NCBI GenBank assembly: GCA_910588225.1
Contig: CAJUQT010000038.1
Coordinates: 1 to 42,181 of the forward strand
DNA: 42,181 nucleotides
Reading direction: 5' to 3'
Source of the DNA: an uncultured Acetatifactor sp.
GTDB taxonomy: Bacteria > Bacillota > Clostridia > Lachnospirales > Lachnospiraceae
The notes below the pieces were generated by a model, which worked only from the letters and a program-made list of their open reading frames with translations, did no database searches and had not been told where the DNA came from. How positions within the stretch are numbered: the first letter of the stretch is position 1; every line of letters starts with the position of its first letter. Of the stretch, positions 32,081-39,848 are shown piece by piece. The position numbers were made by a program, and so were the translations under genes.

Positions 32081-34102
32081 ATGAAAAAAGCACAGAAAAT
32101 ATATTACGGAGGCGATTACAATCCAGATCAGTGGGACGCCGGAACTATCGACGAGGATATGCGGCTTTTCAACAAAGCGGGGATTAATCTGCTGACGCTG
32201 CCCGTATTCTCCTGGGCGAAGCTGGAGCCGGACGAGGGAGTATATAATTTCGGATGGCTGGATGAGATCATTGACAAAATATGGGAGCATGGCATTTATG
32301 TGTGCCTCGCCACGCCTACCACAGCCCAGCCCGCCTGGCTTTCCACCAGATATCCGGAAGTGCTTCCTGTGGATATCGCGGGAAGAAAGCGGACACATGG
32401 AATGAGGGTATTCTTCTGTGTCAACAGCTTAAAGTACAGGGAACGCGCCGCCGCCATCGCGGAAGAGATGGCAAAGCGCTATGCACATCATCCGGCCCTG
32501 GCCATGTGGCATGTTTCCAATGAGTATGGTACCTATTGTTATTGTCCCAATTGCCAGGCGAAATTCCGCCTGTGGCTTCGCAGACGCTACAAAACCGTGG
32601 AGGGCCTGAATGAGAAATGGCATACCACATTCTGGGGAAGAATAGTCACCGGCTTTGAAGAGGTTACGCTGCCCACAGAGCTGAATGACGATTATCGTTT
32701 TAATCCTGCCATTCAGCTGGATTACATGCGTTTTGTCACGGATTCCACGGCAGAATGCTTCCGGAACGAGTATCAGGTGCTCAAAAAATACAATCCGGAG
32801 ATTCCCATCCAGACCAATATGTCAGGCTACATTAAGAAGCTGGACCAGTTTACCATCACGAAAAATCTGGATGTGGTAGGCTGGGACAATTATCCCTGGC
32901 CGGACGATCCGCCTTATTTCGTGGCTATGAAACATGACATTATGCGGGGATTAAAAGGCGGGCAATCCTACATCCTCACGGAACAGTCTCCAAATCAGCA
33001 GAACTGGCAGCCCTATAACCTGTTGAAGAGGCCGGGAGAAGTGCGCAGGCTCTCCTATCAGGCCATGGCTCATGGGGCGGACACATGTCTTTTCTTCCAG
33101 ATGCGTCAGTCTATAGCCGGCCAGGAGAAATTCCATGGAGCCATTATCAGCCATTCCGGAAGGGAGAATACCAGAGTATTTCGGGAATCCGCCATATTGG
33201 GAGCGGAGCTTGACCGAATAGGAGATGCTTTTCTGGAGGGAAGGACACCTGCGAAGGCCGGTATCCTGTTCGACTGGAACAACTGGTGGGCCCTGGAGCT
33301 TTCCAGCGGTCCCAGCAAAGATATGGATTATCTGAAGACAGTATCCCTGTATTATGAACCCCTGTTTCGCAAAAATATCTCCGTGGACATCCTGTCCTGT
33401 GATGCAAAATTGACAGAATATGACCTGATTCTGGCTCCCATGCTGTACATGACAAAGGAAGGAGCAGCGGAGAGGCTGGAGGATTTCGTGAGGGAGGGAG
33501 GCACTCTGGTGACCACAGTAATGTCCGGACTTGTGGATGAGAATGATCGCTGTATATTCGGAGCCTATCCCGGAAAACTGAAAGACATGTTGGGAATCTG
33601 GGTGGAGGAGACGGATGCCCTGCGTCCCTGGGAGAAAAATTCCATGAAGATGGAGAAAAGCGCTTATCTGTCAAAGGAAGAATATGAATGCGGATTCTTA
33701 TGCGATATCATTCATCCCGAAGGAGGTGCGGAGGTGCTGGCCCGCTATGGGACAGATTTCTATGCGGGAGCTCCCTGTGTGACGGTAAATCATTTCGGAG
33801 CAGGAAAGGCATATTATATAGGCACCTGGCCTGAGCAGAGCTTTCTGGAGGAGCTGATTGACAAAATTTGTGAAGACTGCGGCCTGAAGCCCCCGTATGC
33901 ATCAGCGGAAGGAGTAGAAATAACCCTTCGCGTATCTGAGAGAGCCAGGGTGGTATTTGTTATAAACCATAATAAGGAAGAGGCCTGGGTTGATTTCGGG
34001 GCGGAAGAACTGCTGAATCTGCTGAATGGTGAAAAAATGACGGCAAGGACGGCGATTGCTCAGGGAGATGTGATAGTGGCAAAGCGTTTGACAGAAATTT
34101 GA
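32081..34102 (+). CDS. GH42 beta-galactosidase
   Basis: A 673-aa enzyme. GH42 hydrolyses beta-D-galactosides (some members alpha-L-arabinopyranosides) with two Glu residues. Acid/base E148 in AMWHVSNEYG and nucleophile E301 in ILTEQSPNQQNW are both present. Structural zinc cysteines are C113, C153, C155 and C158 (CYCPNC). The N-terminal IYYGGDYNPDQWD is diagnostic. The trimerisation domain and a short C-terminal beta domain complete the usual about 670-690 aa. No signal peptide. It lies 117 bp after the GH106-like gene and is probably in the same transcript, acting on galactosyl side chains. Confidence 0.93.
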   Translation: MKKAQKIYYGGDYNPDQWDAGTIDEDMRLFNKAGINLLTLPVFSWAKLEPDEGVYNFGWLDEIIDKIWEHGIYVCLATPTTAQPAWLSTRYPEVLPVDIAGRKRTHGMRVFFCVNSLKYRERAAAIAEEMAKRYAHHPALAMWHVSNEYGTYCYCPNCQAKFRLWLRRRYKTVEGLNEKWHTTFWGRIVTGFEEVTLPTELNDDYRFNPAIQLDYMRFVTDSTAECFRNEYQVLKKYNPEIPIQTNMSGYIKKLDQFTITKNLDVVGWDNYPWPDDPPYFVAMKHDIMRGLKGGQSYILTEQSPNQQNWQPYNLLKRPGEVRRLSYQAMAHGADTCLFFQMRQSIAGQEKFHGAIISHSGRENTRVFRESAILGAELDRIGDAFLEGRTPAKAGILFDWNNWWALELSSGPSKDMDYLKTVSLYYEPLFRKNISVDILSCDAKLTEYDLILAPMLYMTKEGAAERLEDFVREGGTLVTTVMSGLVDENDRCIFGAYPGKLKDMLGIWVEETDALRPWEKNSMKMEKSAYLSKEEYECGFLCDIIHPEGGAEVLARYGTDFYAGAPCVTVNHFGAGKAYYIGTWPEQSFLEELIDKICEDCGLKPPYASAEGVEITLRVSERARVVFVINHNKEEAWVDFGAEELLNLLNGEKMTARTAIAQGDVIVAKRLTEI

Positions 34103-34193
34103 TATGTGGTGTACGTTGGGGTAAAACGCAGTTAAAAGAAGACATTGGATGTAGCTGTCCGGGTTTGATTTAAGAGAACTCGGAGGAAATGCA

Positions 34194-34277
34194 ATGAGAG
34201 GAAAAATGAAAGCATGTGTGCTGATAGGGAAGCAGAAGCTGGGGTGTATTTCTGAAAAATATCTTCAGGCGGAATAA
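34194..34277 (+). pseudogene. N-terminal stub of a medium-chain zinc dehydrogenase
   Basis: CGGAGGAAATGCA precedes an ATG encoding 27 residues, MRGKMKACVLIGKQKLGC..., ending at TAA 34275. The start resembles the first strand of zinc-dependent alcohol/sorbitol dehydrogenases (MKACVLHG...). The remainder is absent. It may be a relic of a sugar dehydrogenase deleted from the locus. The match is short. Confidence 0.35.
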
Positions 34278-34331
34278 AAATTCACAAAGATTTTGGAAAT
34301 GCAGTACCAGGCAGAGAAAAGAGGAAAGAAA

Positions 34332-34997
34332 ATGGAAAAAAATGAGAAAATAATTTTATTCCAGGGCGACTCCATAACAGATGGCGGACGTATGCGGGGA
34401 AAGGAAAACGAATGGGATTTAAACCACCAAATGGGACATGGCTATGCTTTTCTTATTAATTCCGTTCTTGGAACAAAATATCCAGGAGAAAATCTGAGGT
34501 TTTATAACAGGGGGCTGTCCGGCAACAGAATATCGGATTTATACGGAAGATGGGTGGAGGACTGTCTGGCTTTGAACCCTGATGTACTCAGCATCATGGT
34601 GGGAATCAATGACTGTGGATTTAACCTGAAGGATGGTACGGGATCTTCTCCCGAAAGGTTTGAAAAGATATATCAACTTCTCCTGGACGAGGCGAAAGAG
34701 AACAATCCCAAAATAAAGCTTGTGCTCTGTGAGCCTTTTACGTTACCCTCCGGCGTAAGAAGGGCGGACTATGAGGAGTGGAAGCGGGAGGTTGAGCCTC
34801 TGCAGGAGAAGACCAGGATTCTGGCGCAGCGTAACGGTGCCGTATTTGTTCCTTTACAGGAGATGTTTTTTGAGCTGCTTAAAGAGCGGGAGGCGGAATA
34901 CTGGATTTGGGACGGAGTGCATCCTACTGTGTGCGGGCATCAGATGATTGCAGATCAATGGCTGAAGTATGCGGAAGAAATATGGAGAGATATCTGA
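34332..34997 (+). CDS. SGNH/GDSL hydrolase (carbohydrate esterase-like)
   Basis: A 221-aa cytoplasmic esterase. Block I is IILFQGDSITDGGR (S14 nucleophile), block II NRGLSGNRISDL (Gly), block III MVGINDCG (Asn), and block V WDGVHPTVCGH (D194, H197). All four SGNH blocks are intact. Together with the SASA esterase it gives the locus two deacetylases. The ATG at 34332 follows AGAGGAAAG; the upstream in-frame start at 34293 lacks one. It is the last gene before the terminator. Confidence 0.9.
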   Translation: MEKNEKIILFQGDSITDGGRMRGKENEWDLNHQMGHGYAFLINSVLGTKYPGENLRFYNRGLSGNRISDLYGRWVEDCLALNPDVLSIMVGINDCGFNLKDGTGSSPERFEKIYQLLLDEAKENNPKIKLVLCEPFTLPSGVRRADYEEWKREVEPLQEKTRILAQRNGAVFVPLQEMFFELLKEREAEYWIWDGVHPTVCGHQMIADQWLKYAEEIWRDI

Positions 34998-35054
34998 AAA
35001 AGACTCCAGCGCCAGACTTATTTATGTCGCTGTGAAAATGACTGCGGCAATACG

Positions 35055-35093
35055 AAAAAGGCTGTGGCTCTCAAATAAGCTGCGGCCTTTTTC
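35055..35093 (+). terminator. Terminator closing the glycosidase operon
   Basis: GAAAAAGGCTGTGGCT pairs with AGCTGCGGCCTTTTTC (three G-U wobbles, about 9-nt loop) and ends in T5. It lies about 60 bp after the esterase. Confidence 0.75.
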
Positions 35094-35252
35094 CATGCCT
35101 GTGGCGGATTCTGCCATAACTTCACGGAAACAGGAAAAATAAACAGCGATTTTCACTCAAAAGTCAAATCAGCTTTGAGAACTTCTGTTATAATGAAAAT
35201 GCGATATCGGAAAGAGGTGCCATGTTTCGCTGTGTGAACAAAAGAAAGATAT

Positions 35253-35281
35253 TTGACAGACCCGACATTTTGTAATATACT
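35253..35281 (+). promoter_or_regulatory. Strong sigma-A promoter TTGACA-17-TATACT
   Basis: A perfect -35, 17-bp spacer and near-perfect -10, 76 bp before the second DegV gene. The gap 34998-35356 otherwise holds only the terminator at 35055-35093. Confidence 0.8.
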
Positions 35282-35356
35282 TCGAAACAAGTTAACAAAT
35301 AGAGAAAACGCCGTGCAGTATATGCATGGTGACTGTGTAGAGGAGGATGTAAAAAT

Positions 35357-36229
35357 ATGTATAGAATCATTACAGACAGCACCACCGATTTGCCGGCAGA
35401 ATATTTCCGGGAACATAATGTAGGATGCATTCCTATCAGCTATATCCTTGACGGGATTACCTATGGAGGAGAGAAAGAACTGGACTGGAAAGAATTCTAT
35501 GCACTGATGAGAAATGAAGGAAAAATGCCTACCACTTCCCAGATTAATCCTGTGGAAGGCAAGACTTTTCTGGAAAAATGTGCAGAGAAAGATCGGGAAA
35601 TTCTTTATCTTGCCTTTTCGTCAGGACTAAGCGGAACCTGCGGCAATATGCGGATGGCGGCCGCGGAACTCATGGAGGAACACCCTGATGTAAAAATCAT
35701 GGTAGTAGACAGTCTGGGAGCGTCTATGGGAGAAGGATTGTTTGTACATAAGGCAGTAAAAATGCGGGATGCCGGAAAAACCATGGAAGAGACTACAGAA
35801 TGGCTTGAGGCACATGTGCAGAACTTTGTCCATGTATTTACCGTGGATGATCTGTTTCACCTCTACCGAGGCGGCCGGGTCAGCAGGACAGCCGCAGTTC
35901 TGGGAACAATGATTTCTATTAAGCCCAAACTTCATGTAGACAGTGAGGGACATCTGATTCTGATTGGAAAGGTCCGTGGACGGAGAAAGTCTCTCAGTGC
36001 TCTGGTGGATTATATGGAAGAGAAAATGGGAGACTGGGTGGAGGAGAACAGATCGGACTATGTGTTTATCAGCCACGGAGATGCTCTGGAGGACGCCGAA
36101 TATGTGAGAGATTTGATTAGAGAGAAATTCGGCATTCAGCATTTTATCATTAATCATATCGGGCCTACTATCGGAGCCCATTCCGGTCCGGGTACAATTG
36201 CACTGTTTTTTATGGGAGAATCCCGCTGA
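35357..36229 (+). CDS. DegV family protein (fatty-acid-binding, FakB-like)
   Basis: A 290-aa DegV protein: MYRIITDSTTDLPAEYF (domain 1), TTSQINPVEGKTF (ligand-contact TSQ), LAFSSGLSGTCGNMR, DDLFHLYRGGRVSRTAAVLG, IKPKLHVDSEGHL and IGPTIGAHSGPGTIA. It would bind a fatty acid for phosphorylation by FakA, encoded elsewhere. GAGGAGG precedes the ATG. It is monocistronic with its own promoter. It is closer to the family norm than the 6190 paralogue. Confidence 0.93.
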   Translation: MYRIITDSTTDLPAEYFREHNVGCIPISYILDGITYGGEKELDWKEFYALMRNEGKMPTTSQINPVEGKTFLEKCAEKDREILYLAFSSGLSGTCGNMRMAAAELMEEHPDVKIMVVDSLGASMGEGLFVHKAVKMRDAGKTMEETTEWLEAHVQNFVHVFTVDDLFHLYRGGRVSRTAAVLGTMISIKPKLHVDSEGHLILIGKVRGRRKSLSALVDYMEEKMGDWVEENRSDYVFISHGDALEDAEYVRDLIREKFGIQHFIINHIGPTIGAHSGPGTIALFFMGESR

Positions 36230-36281
36230 GAAAGCGGCACAGGTATCTTCTTAAATTTATTATGTTATTTAGAGTTATCGT

Positions 36282-36311
36282 TTGCACAGTTTCCCTGTTT
36301 TGACATACTAT
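36282..36311 (+). promoter_or_regulatory. Candidate promoter of the cotJ operon
   Basis: CATACTAT at 36304-36311 resembles the sigma-E -10 (CATACANT), expected for cotJ, but a good sigma-E -35 is not evident. TTGCAC-18-TACTAT is a sigma-A alternative over the same bases. Confidence 0.35.
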
Positions 36312-36348
36312 ATCTTAAAATGAGAAGAAATGCAGGAAAGGAATCGAA

Positions 36349-36519
36349 ATGCACGAACATTTTAAGGATAACGATTGCGATAAATTTCCGGTAGCGATGG
36401 CTTATGTACCATGGCAGGAGTTCAATGGAATGTATGACGATTTAGAGAAGGCTTACTGTGCGGGAACCATCTTCCCTGAATTGGATAAACCTTTTACGGG
36501 AAGGAGATGTGTATCATGA
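36349..36519 (+). CDS. cotJA: Spore coat-associated protein CotJA
   Basis: A 56-aa protein with the CotJA signature: AMAYVPWQEFNGMYDDLEKA, followed by CAGTIFPELDKPFTGRRC. In Bacillus the CotJ proteins are coat or inner-coat components made in the mother cell. AGGAAAGGA precedes the ATG. The stop overlaps the cotJB start (ATGA at 36516-36519), showing translational coupling. Confidence 0.85.
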   Translation: MHEHFKDNDCDKFPVAMAYVPWQEFNGMYDDLEKAYCAGTIFPELDKPFTGRRCVS

Positions 36520-36770
36520 GAGAGAGGGAACAACTGTTAAGAGATATCGGGATGGCGGATTTTGTATTGATAGAACTGGCGCTGTTTCTGGATACCCATC
36601 CCCATGACCGCAGAGCCATGGAATATTTCAACCACTACAACAGAATTAAGGGACAGATGGAAAAGGAATTTTCTCAGAAATATTTCCCATTGAATTTAAG
36701 ACTTACCGATTGCAGCAAGGAATGGAGATGGGGAGAAGCACCCCTGCCCTGGGAAGGAGAGTGTGTGTAA
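36516..36770 (+). CDS. cotJB: Spore coat protein CotJB
   Basis: An 84-aa protein: LLRDIGMADFVLIELALFLD, then THPHDRRAMEYFNHYN and the C-terminal WRWGEAPLPWEGEC, all characteristic of CotJB. The ATG at 36516 follows AAGGAG by 9 nt and overlaps cotJA; an in-frame ATG at 36507 is less well placed. cotJC follows directly. Confidence 0.9.
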   Translation: MREREQLLRDIGMADFVLIELALFLDTHPHDRRAMEYFNHYNRIKGQMEKEFSQKYFPLNLRLTDCSKEWRWGEAPLPWEGECV

Positions 36771-37299
36771 ATGTGGAGTTATGAGAAAAGACTGGAATTT
36801 CCTGTAAACATCAAGGAACCAAATGCCATGTTGGCGCAGGCAATTATTTCTCAGTACGGCGGACCGAACGGAGAGATGGGGGCCAGTATGCGTTATCTGT
36901 CTCAGCGCTATTCCATGCCTTACCGTGAAGTGGCAGGACTTTTGACAGATATCGGCACTGAGGAGCTGGCTCATCTGGAGATAGTGGCAACTATCGTGCA
37001 TCAGCTGACACGAAATCTGTCCATGGAAGAAATCGAAAGGTGTGGTTTTGCAAATTATTATGTTGACCATACTGTCGGTGTATGGCCGCAGGCGGCTTCC
37101 GGATTTCCTTTTACTGCCGCACAGTTTCAGGTGACAGGTGACCCGATTACGGATTTGATGGAAGATATGGCAGCAGAGCAGAAGGCCCGCACTACTTATG
37201 ACAATATTCTGCGCCTGATAAAGGAGCCGGATGTGTGCGAGCCCATCAAGTTCCTGCGTATGCGGGAGATTGTGCATTTCCAGCGGTTCGGCGAAGCGA
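36771..37299 (+). pseudogene. cotJC: CotJC manganese-catalase-like coat protein, 3' end replaced
   Basis: The first about 176 residues are clear CotJC: MWSYEKRLEFPVNIKEPNAM, GGPNGEMGASMRYLSQRY, TDIGTEELAHLEIVATIVHQ and MREIVHFQRFGEA. The ferritin-like Mn-catalase ligands (E and H in EELAHLE and EIVHFQ) are intact. Right after QRFGEA the normal C-terminal tail (about 15-30 residues in relatives) is missing. The frame runs on through unrelated DNA and then antisense through the AAA-ATPase gene, to 38423. The junction is near 37295-37300. The product would carry a very long foreign tail, so it is probably unstable or non-functional. Confidence 0.8.
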
Positions 37300-37427
37300 A
37301 CCGGGCGAAGTTAAGTGGTGCTGTTCACGGCAAAAACCATAGCCCCATGAATGGCCTGCTTTCACGGTACTATGGTCATTGGAACCCCTTCCGCAGTGCA
37401 GGCATACGTATTATTCCGAACAGAATT

Positions 37428-39116
37428 TCAGCCAATCAGTACCCGCTTGCCTTCAAAGGCAAAGCCGTAATGGCGGATTCGTTCTTTCTTAAATCCCCGC
37501 TCCTCCAATGCCGCATCGTATTTCTTATCTTCAATCTGCTGCAGGGCTGCCGCCACGGTCTCCTCCAGGGAAGCCTCTTTCTTCGGCTTGCGTACTTTGA
37601 ATTCAATGACCATCGGATCCAGATGCCCCTTTTCTCTGGGAATCAGCATGATATCGTATCGCCCGAATCCGCTCTCCCGATTGGAAGTGATTTCATAGCT
37701 GCCTTTCAGCTCCACCATAAGCCCCAGTACAAAACCATGATAAAACCGCTCCGGAGCATCATTTTTTGCTGCGCTTTCCGCGATATCAAAGCTGCTGAAG
37801 GTCGTCAGGGCGATTGTCTCCATAAACTCAATCATGGCCTCTGTGTCATTCAACAGCAGCGCCTTGATAAAACCATTGTAGGGCACATCTTCCCCGCTGA
37901 ACCATCCTCGGATCATGTCCTCGAACATCATCTCCACTTCCCAGTTCGTCAGTTTCAGACGGTAAGTAAATCTTCTCGTCGCTCTGGAAAAATGCCGTTC
38001 CACTACCCTCAGATACCCGCTGGCCAGAAGCATGCTCCAGAGGGCGCCATATTTCTTCTGGAGCTGGTCAAAAATAATTTCCTCATCGATCTCCGTCTCC
38101 AGGATGCCGCCCCTCATCAGATCCTCCATAATCGTCTTGGTCTGAGCATTTCCCTGCTGAATCAGCAGGTTGATCAGGCGGTTGGAGCTGGAATTTGCCC
38201 AGTAAGGCTTCAGTTCCTTTTCCTCCAGAAAATTGGTGATGGACCAGGGGTTATACACATCCCGCTGGCTTCCAAAGGTAAACCCATCGTACCATTGCTT
38301 TACATCCTCTCTGCGGTCCGACATCCCCATCTGATCCAGAGCCCGGAACACCTCTTCTTCCGTAAATCCGAACCGGGTACAGTACTTCTCAGATGTTGTC
38401 GTCACAACTGTAAGATTATTTAAATCTGAAAAAATGGACTCTTTGCTTACCCGGGTGATGCCTGTCATAATTGCCCGCTCCATGCTTGGATTGGTCTTAA
38501 ACGTAGAATTAAACATCTGCCTGATAAAACCAACCAGTTCCTTCCAGTACCCATATACATACGCTTCCTGCAGCGGCGTGTCATATTCGTCCAGAAAAAT
38601 TATGGCCTTCTGGCCATAATAACGGCACAGATAATCTGACAGATAGTTCAGAGCAAGCACGGCCACTCCATCTGTCATCTCCGGAGATACCGAGTCAAAG
38701 AAATCCTGTTCTCTTTTTCCCATATTCTTCCCATTCCTCAAATATTCATGGGACTCATATAACTTCGCCAGCGTGTACTTAATCCCCTGTTTCGTTTCCT
38801 CAAAGGTCTGCCCCTTAATACCCGCAAAGCTCAGGAAAATCACAGGATAGCTTCCCTGAAGCTTTCGGTACTGCTCATCTTTCCAGATGGACAGGCCCTC
38901 AAACAGATCCCCCCGTCCCTCATATGTCCTGGAAAAAAAGCAGTTCATCATGTCCAGGTTCAATGTCTTTCCAAAACGGCGGGGCCGGGTGATCAGTGTG
39001 ACCGCGTCCGTATTCTCCCACCACTCTTTTATAAAATCTGTTTTATCCACAAAGAAACAATCATTTCTCCGTATAAATTCAAAGCTCTGTGCCCCAATGG
39101 AAATTGTCCTTCCCAT
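37428..39116 (-). CDS. AAA-ATPase-like / PD-(D/E)XK nuclease family protein
   Basis: A 562-aa protein with AAA-ATPase_like domain: FFVDKTDFIKEWW, Walker A TRPRRFGKT (43-51), Walker B IIFLDEYDTPL, and a conserved FTEEEVFRAL with QWYDGFTFG. The C-terminal PDDEXK_9 nuclease has D488 (YDIMLIP) and E505-x-K507 (VIEFKVRK). The family is abundant and often multicopy in gut Clostridia and Bacteroidetes; its function is undetermined (defence or mobile-element role suspected). GGAGGAGG precedes the ATG. It lies antisense right behind the broken cotJC, and a decayed relative lies behind it. Confidence 0.9.
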   Translation of the reverse strand: MGRTISIGAQSFEFIRRNDCFFVDKTDFIKEWWENTDAVTLITRPRRFGKTLNLDMMNCFFSRTYEGRGDLFEGLSIWKDEQYRKLQGSYPVIFLSFAGIKGQTFEETKQGIKYTLAKLYESHEYLRNGKNMGKREQDFFDSVSPEMTDGVAVLALNYLSDYLCRYYGQKAIIFLDEYDTPLQEAYVYGYWKELVGFIRQMFNSTFKTNPSMERAIMTGITRVSKESIFSDLNNLTVVTTTSEKYCTRFGFTEEEVFRALDQMGMSDRREDVKQWYDGFTFGSQRDVYNPWSITNFLEEKELKPYWANSSSNRLINLLIQQGNAQTKTIMEDLMRGGILETEIDEEIIFDQLQKKYGALWSMLLASGYLRVVERHFSRATRRFTYRLKLTNWEVEMMFEDMIRGWFSGEDVPYNGFIKALLLNDTEAMIEFMETIALTTFSSFDIAESAAKNDAPERFYHGFVLGLMVELKGSYEITSNRESGFGRYDIMLIPREKGHLDPMVIEFKVRKPKKEASLEETVAAALQQIEDKKYDAALEERGFKKERIRHYGFAFEGKRVLIG

Positions 39117-39412
39117 AGTTCTGCCTCCTCCCAACCTGAAACTTCCGGAAGTTTTCATTATGACCGCACTATAAAATATGCTTCCCTGCATCAACAATCT
39201 GTAGGTATAATTTATCTTCTAACCAAAAATCTGCATGAAACACTATATTTCATTCCTCTGCTTATTTCTTACCCTTATTATACACAGCCTTTCGGCAGAT
39301 TACAATACGCAAAGAAGCTGTCTCCTGATATTTAAGTATTTTCCGTTAAGGGGATTTTGGGCGGATTTTGGGGATATTTTGAGTCTGGGATACATTGGAG
39401 GGAAACGCAGAT
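39117..39412. other. Gap upstream of the AAA/PDDEXK gene
   Basis: It holds the minus-strand promoter (39277-39305) and the long leader of that gene. 39340-39385 contains short GGATTTTGG-like repeats of no known meaning. No coding signal was seen. Confidence 0.4.
39277..39305 (-). promoter_or_regulatory. Promoter of the AAA/PDDEXK gene
   Basis: On the minus strand TTGTAA-17-TATAAT, giving a leader of about 155 nt. It shares 24 of 29 bases with the plus-strand promoter at 3920-3948. Confidence 0.6.
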
Positions 39413-39687
39413 AGTGTGGCCAGGGGACTCAATCAGGCGCATATGGAGGTAGCTTCTATTTTGACTTATAACACGGAAGAGGGGCATTCCGATGAAAATT
39501 CGCTTGCCTGTGGATCGGGCTGGCATATTACAGTGCGAGAAGGGATTACAGGCTCATAAGGGAGCTGTCTTCAGGCAGAGGCTTCGCGGATGTAGTATTT
39601 CTGCCATTGCCTGCTGTAAAGAAACCGACGCTTGTGGTAGAACTGAAATATGACAGGACAGTCAATGCGTCTGTCCGGGGCTCATAA
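39413..39687 (+). pseudogene. Relic of a second PD-(D/E)XK (PDDEXK_9) nuclease C-terminus
   Basis: Two plus-strand frames give one family C-terminus: QAHMEVASILTYNTEEGHSDENS, written here as QAHMEVASIL and TYNTEEGHSDENS, then after a frameshift near 39510 IGLAYYSARRDYRLIREL, GFADVVFLP and PTLVVELKYDR. The last two carry the nuclease D and E-x-K. The ATPase part and the end are gone. It belongs to the same superfamily as the intact gene at 37428 but is on the other strand and not a close copy. Confidence 0.7.
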
Positions 39688-39712
39688 ACTGAATAATGGA
39701 TTCGCCAGAAGG

Positions 39713-39756
39713 AATCAGGCTGCCTCTGAGGAAGAAGTTCCGGAGGCAGCCTGATT
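39713..39756. terminator. Perfect 14-bp hairpin behind the recombinase gene
   Basis: Arms 39713-39726 and 39743-39756 are perfect inverted repeats with a 16-nt loop. Tails are only weakly T-rich on either side. It lies about 90 bp beyond the recombinase stop (minus strand) and 25 bp after the nuclease relic (plus strand), so it may serve both. Confidence 0.55.
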
Positions 39757-39848
39757 TCATTGTAATTCATATAGATGCGATTGTAGATTTTGTGAAGCGT
39801 GAACGGAATGCGGCAGCGCATACAGATATATCCGATGTGCAGTAAAGG

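Noticed and set aside
6190..36229. The two DegV genes as direct repeats that could recombine and delete the whole locus
   Set aside because: Their protein sequences differ clearly throughout, so the DNA is very unlikely to offer long identical stretches.
37300..38423. Extended reading frame of CotJC to 550 residues
   Set aside because: Beyond residue 176 it is translation of foreign DNA and of the antisense strand of the AAA/PDDEXK gene, so it is not treated as a genuine domain.
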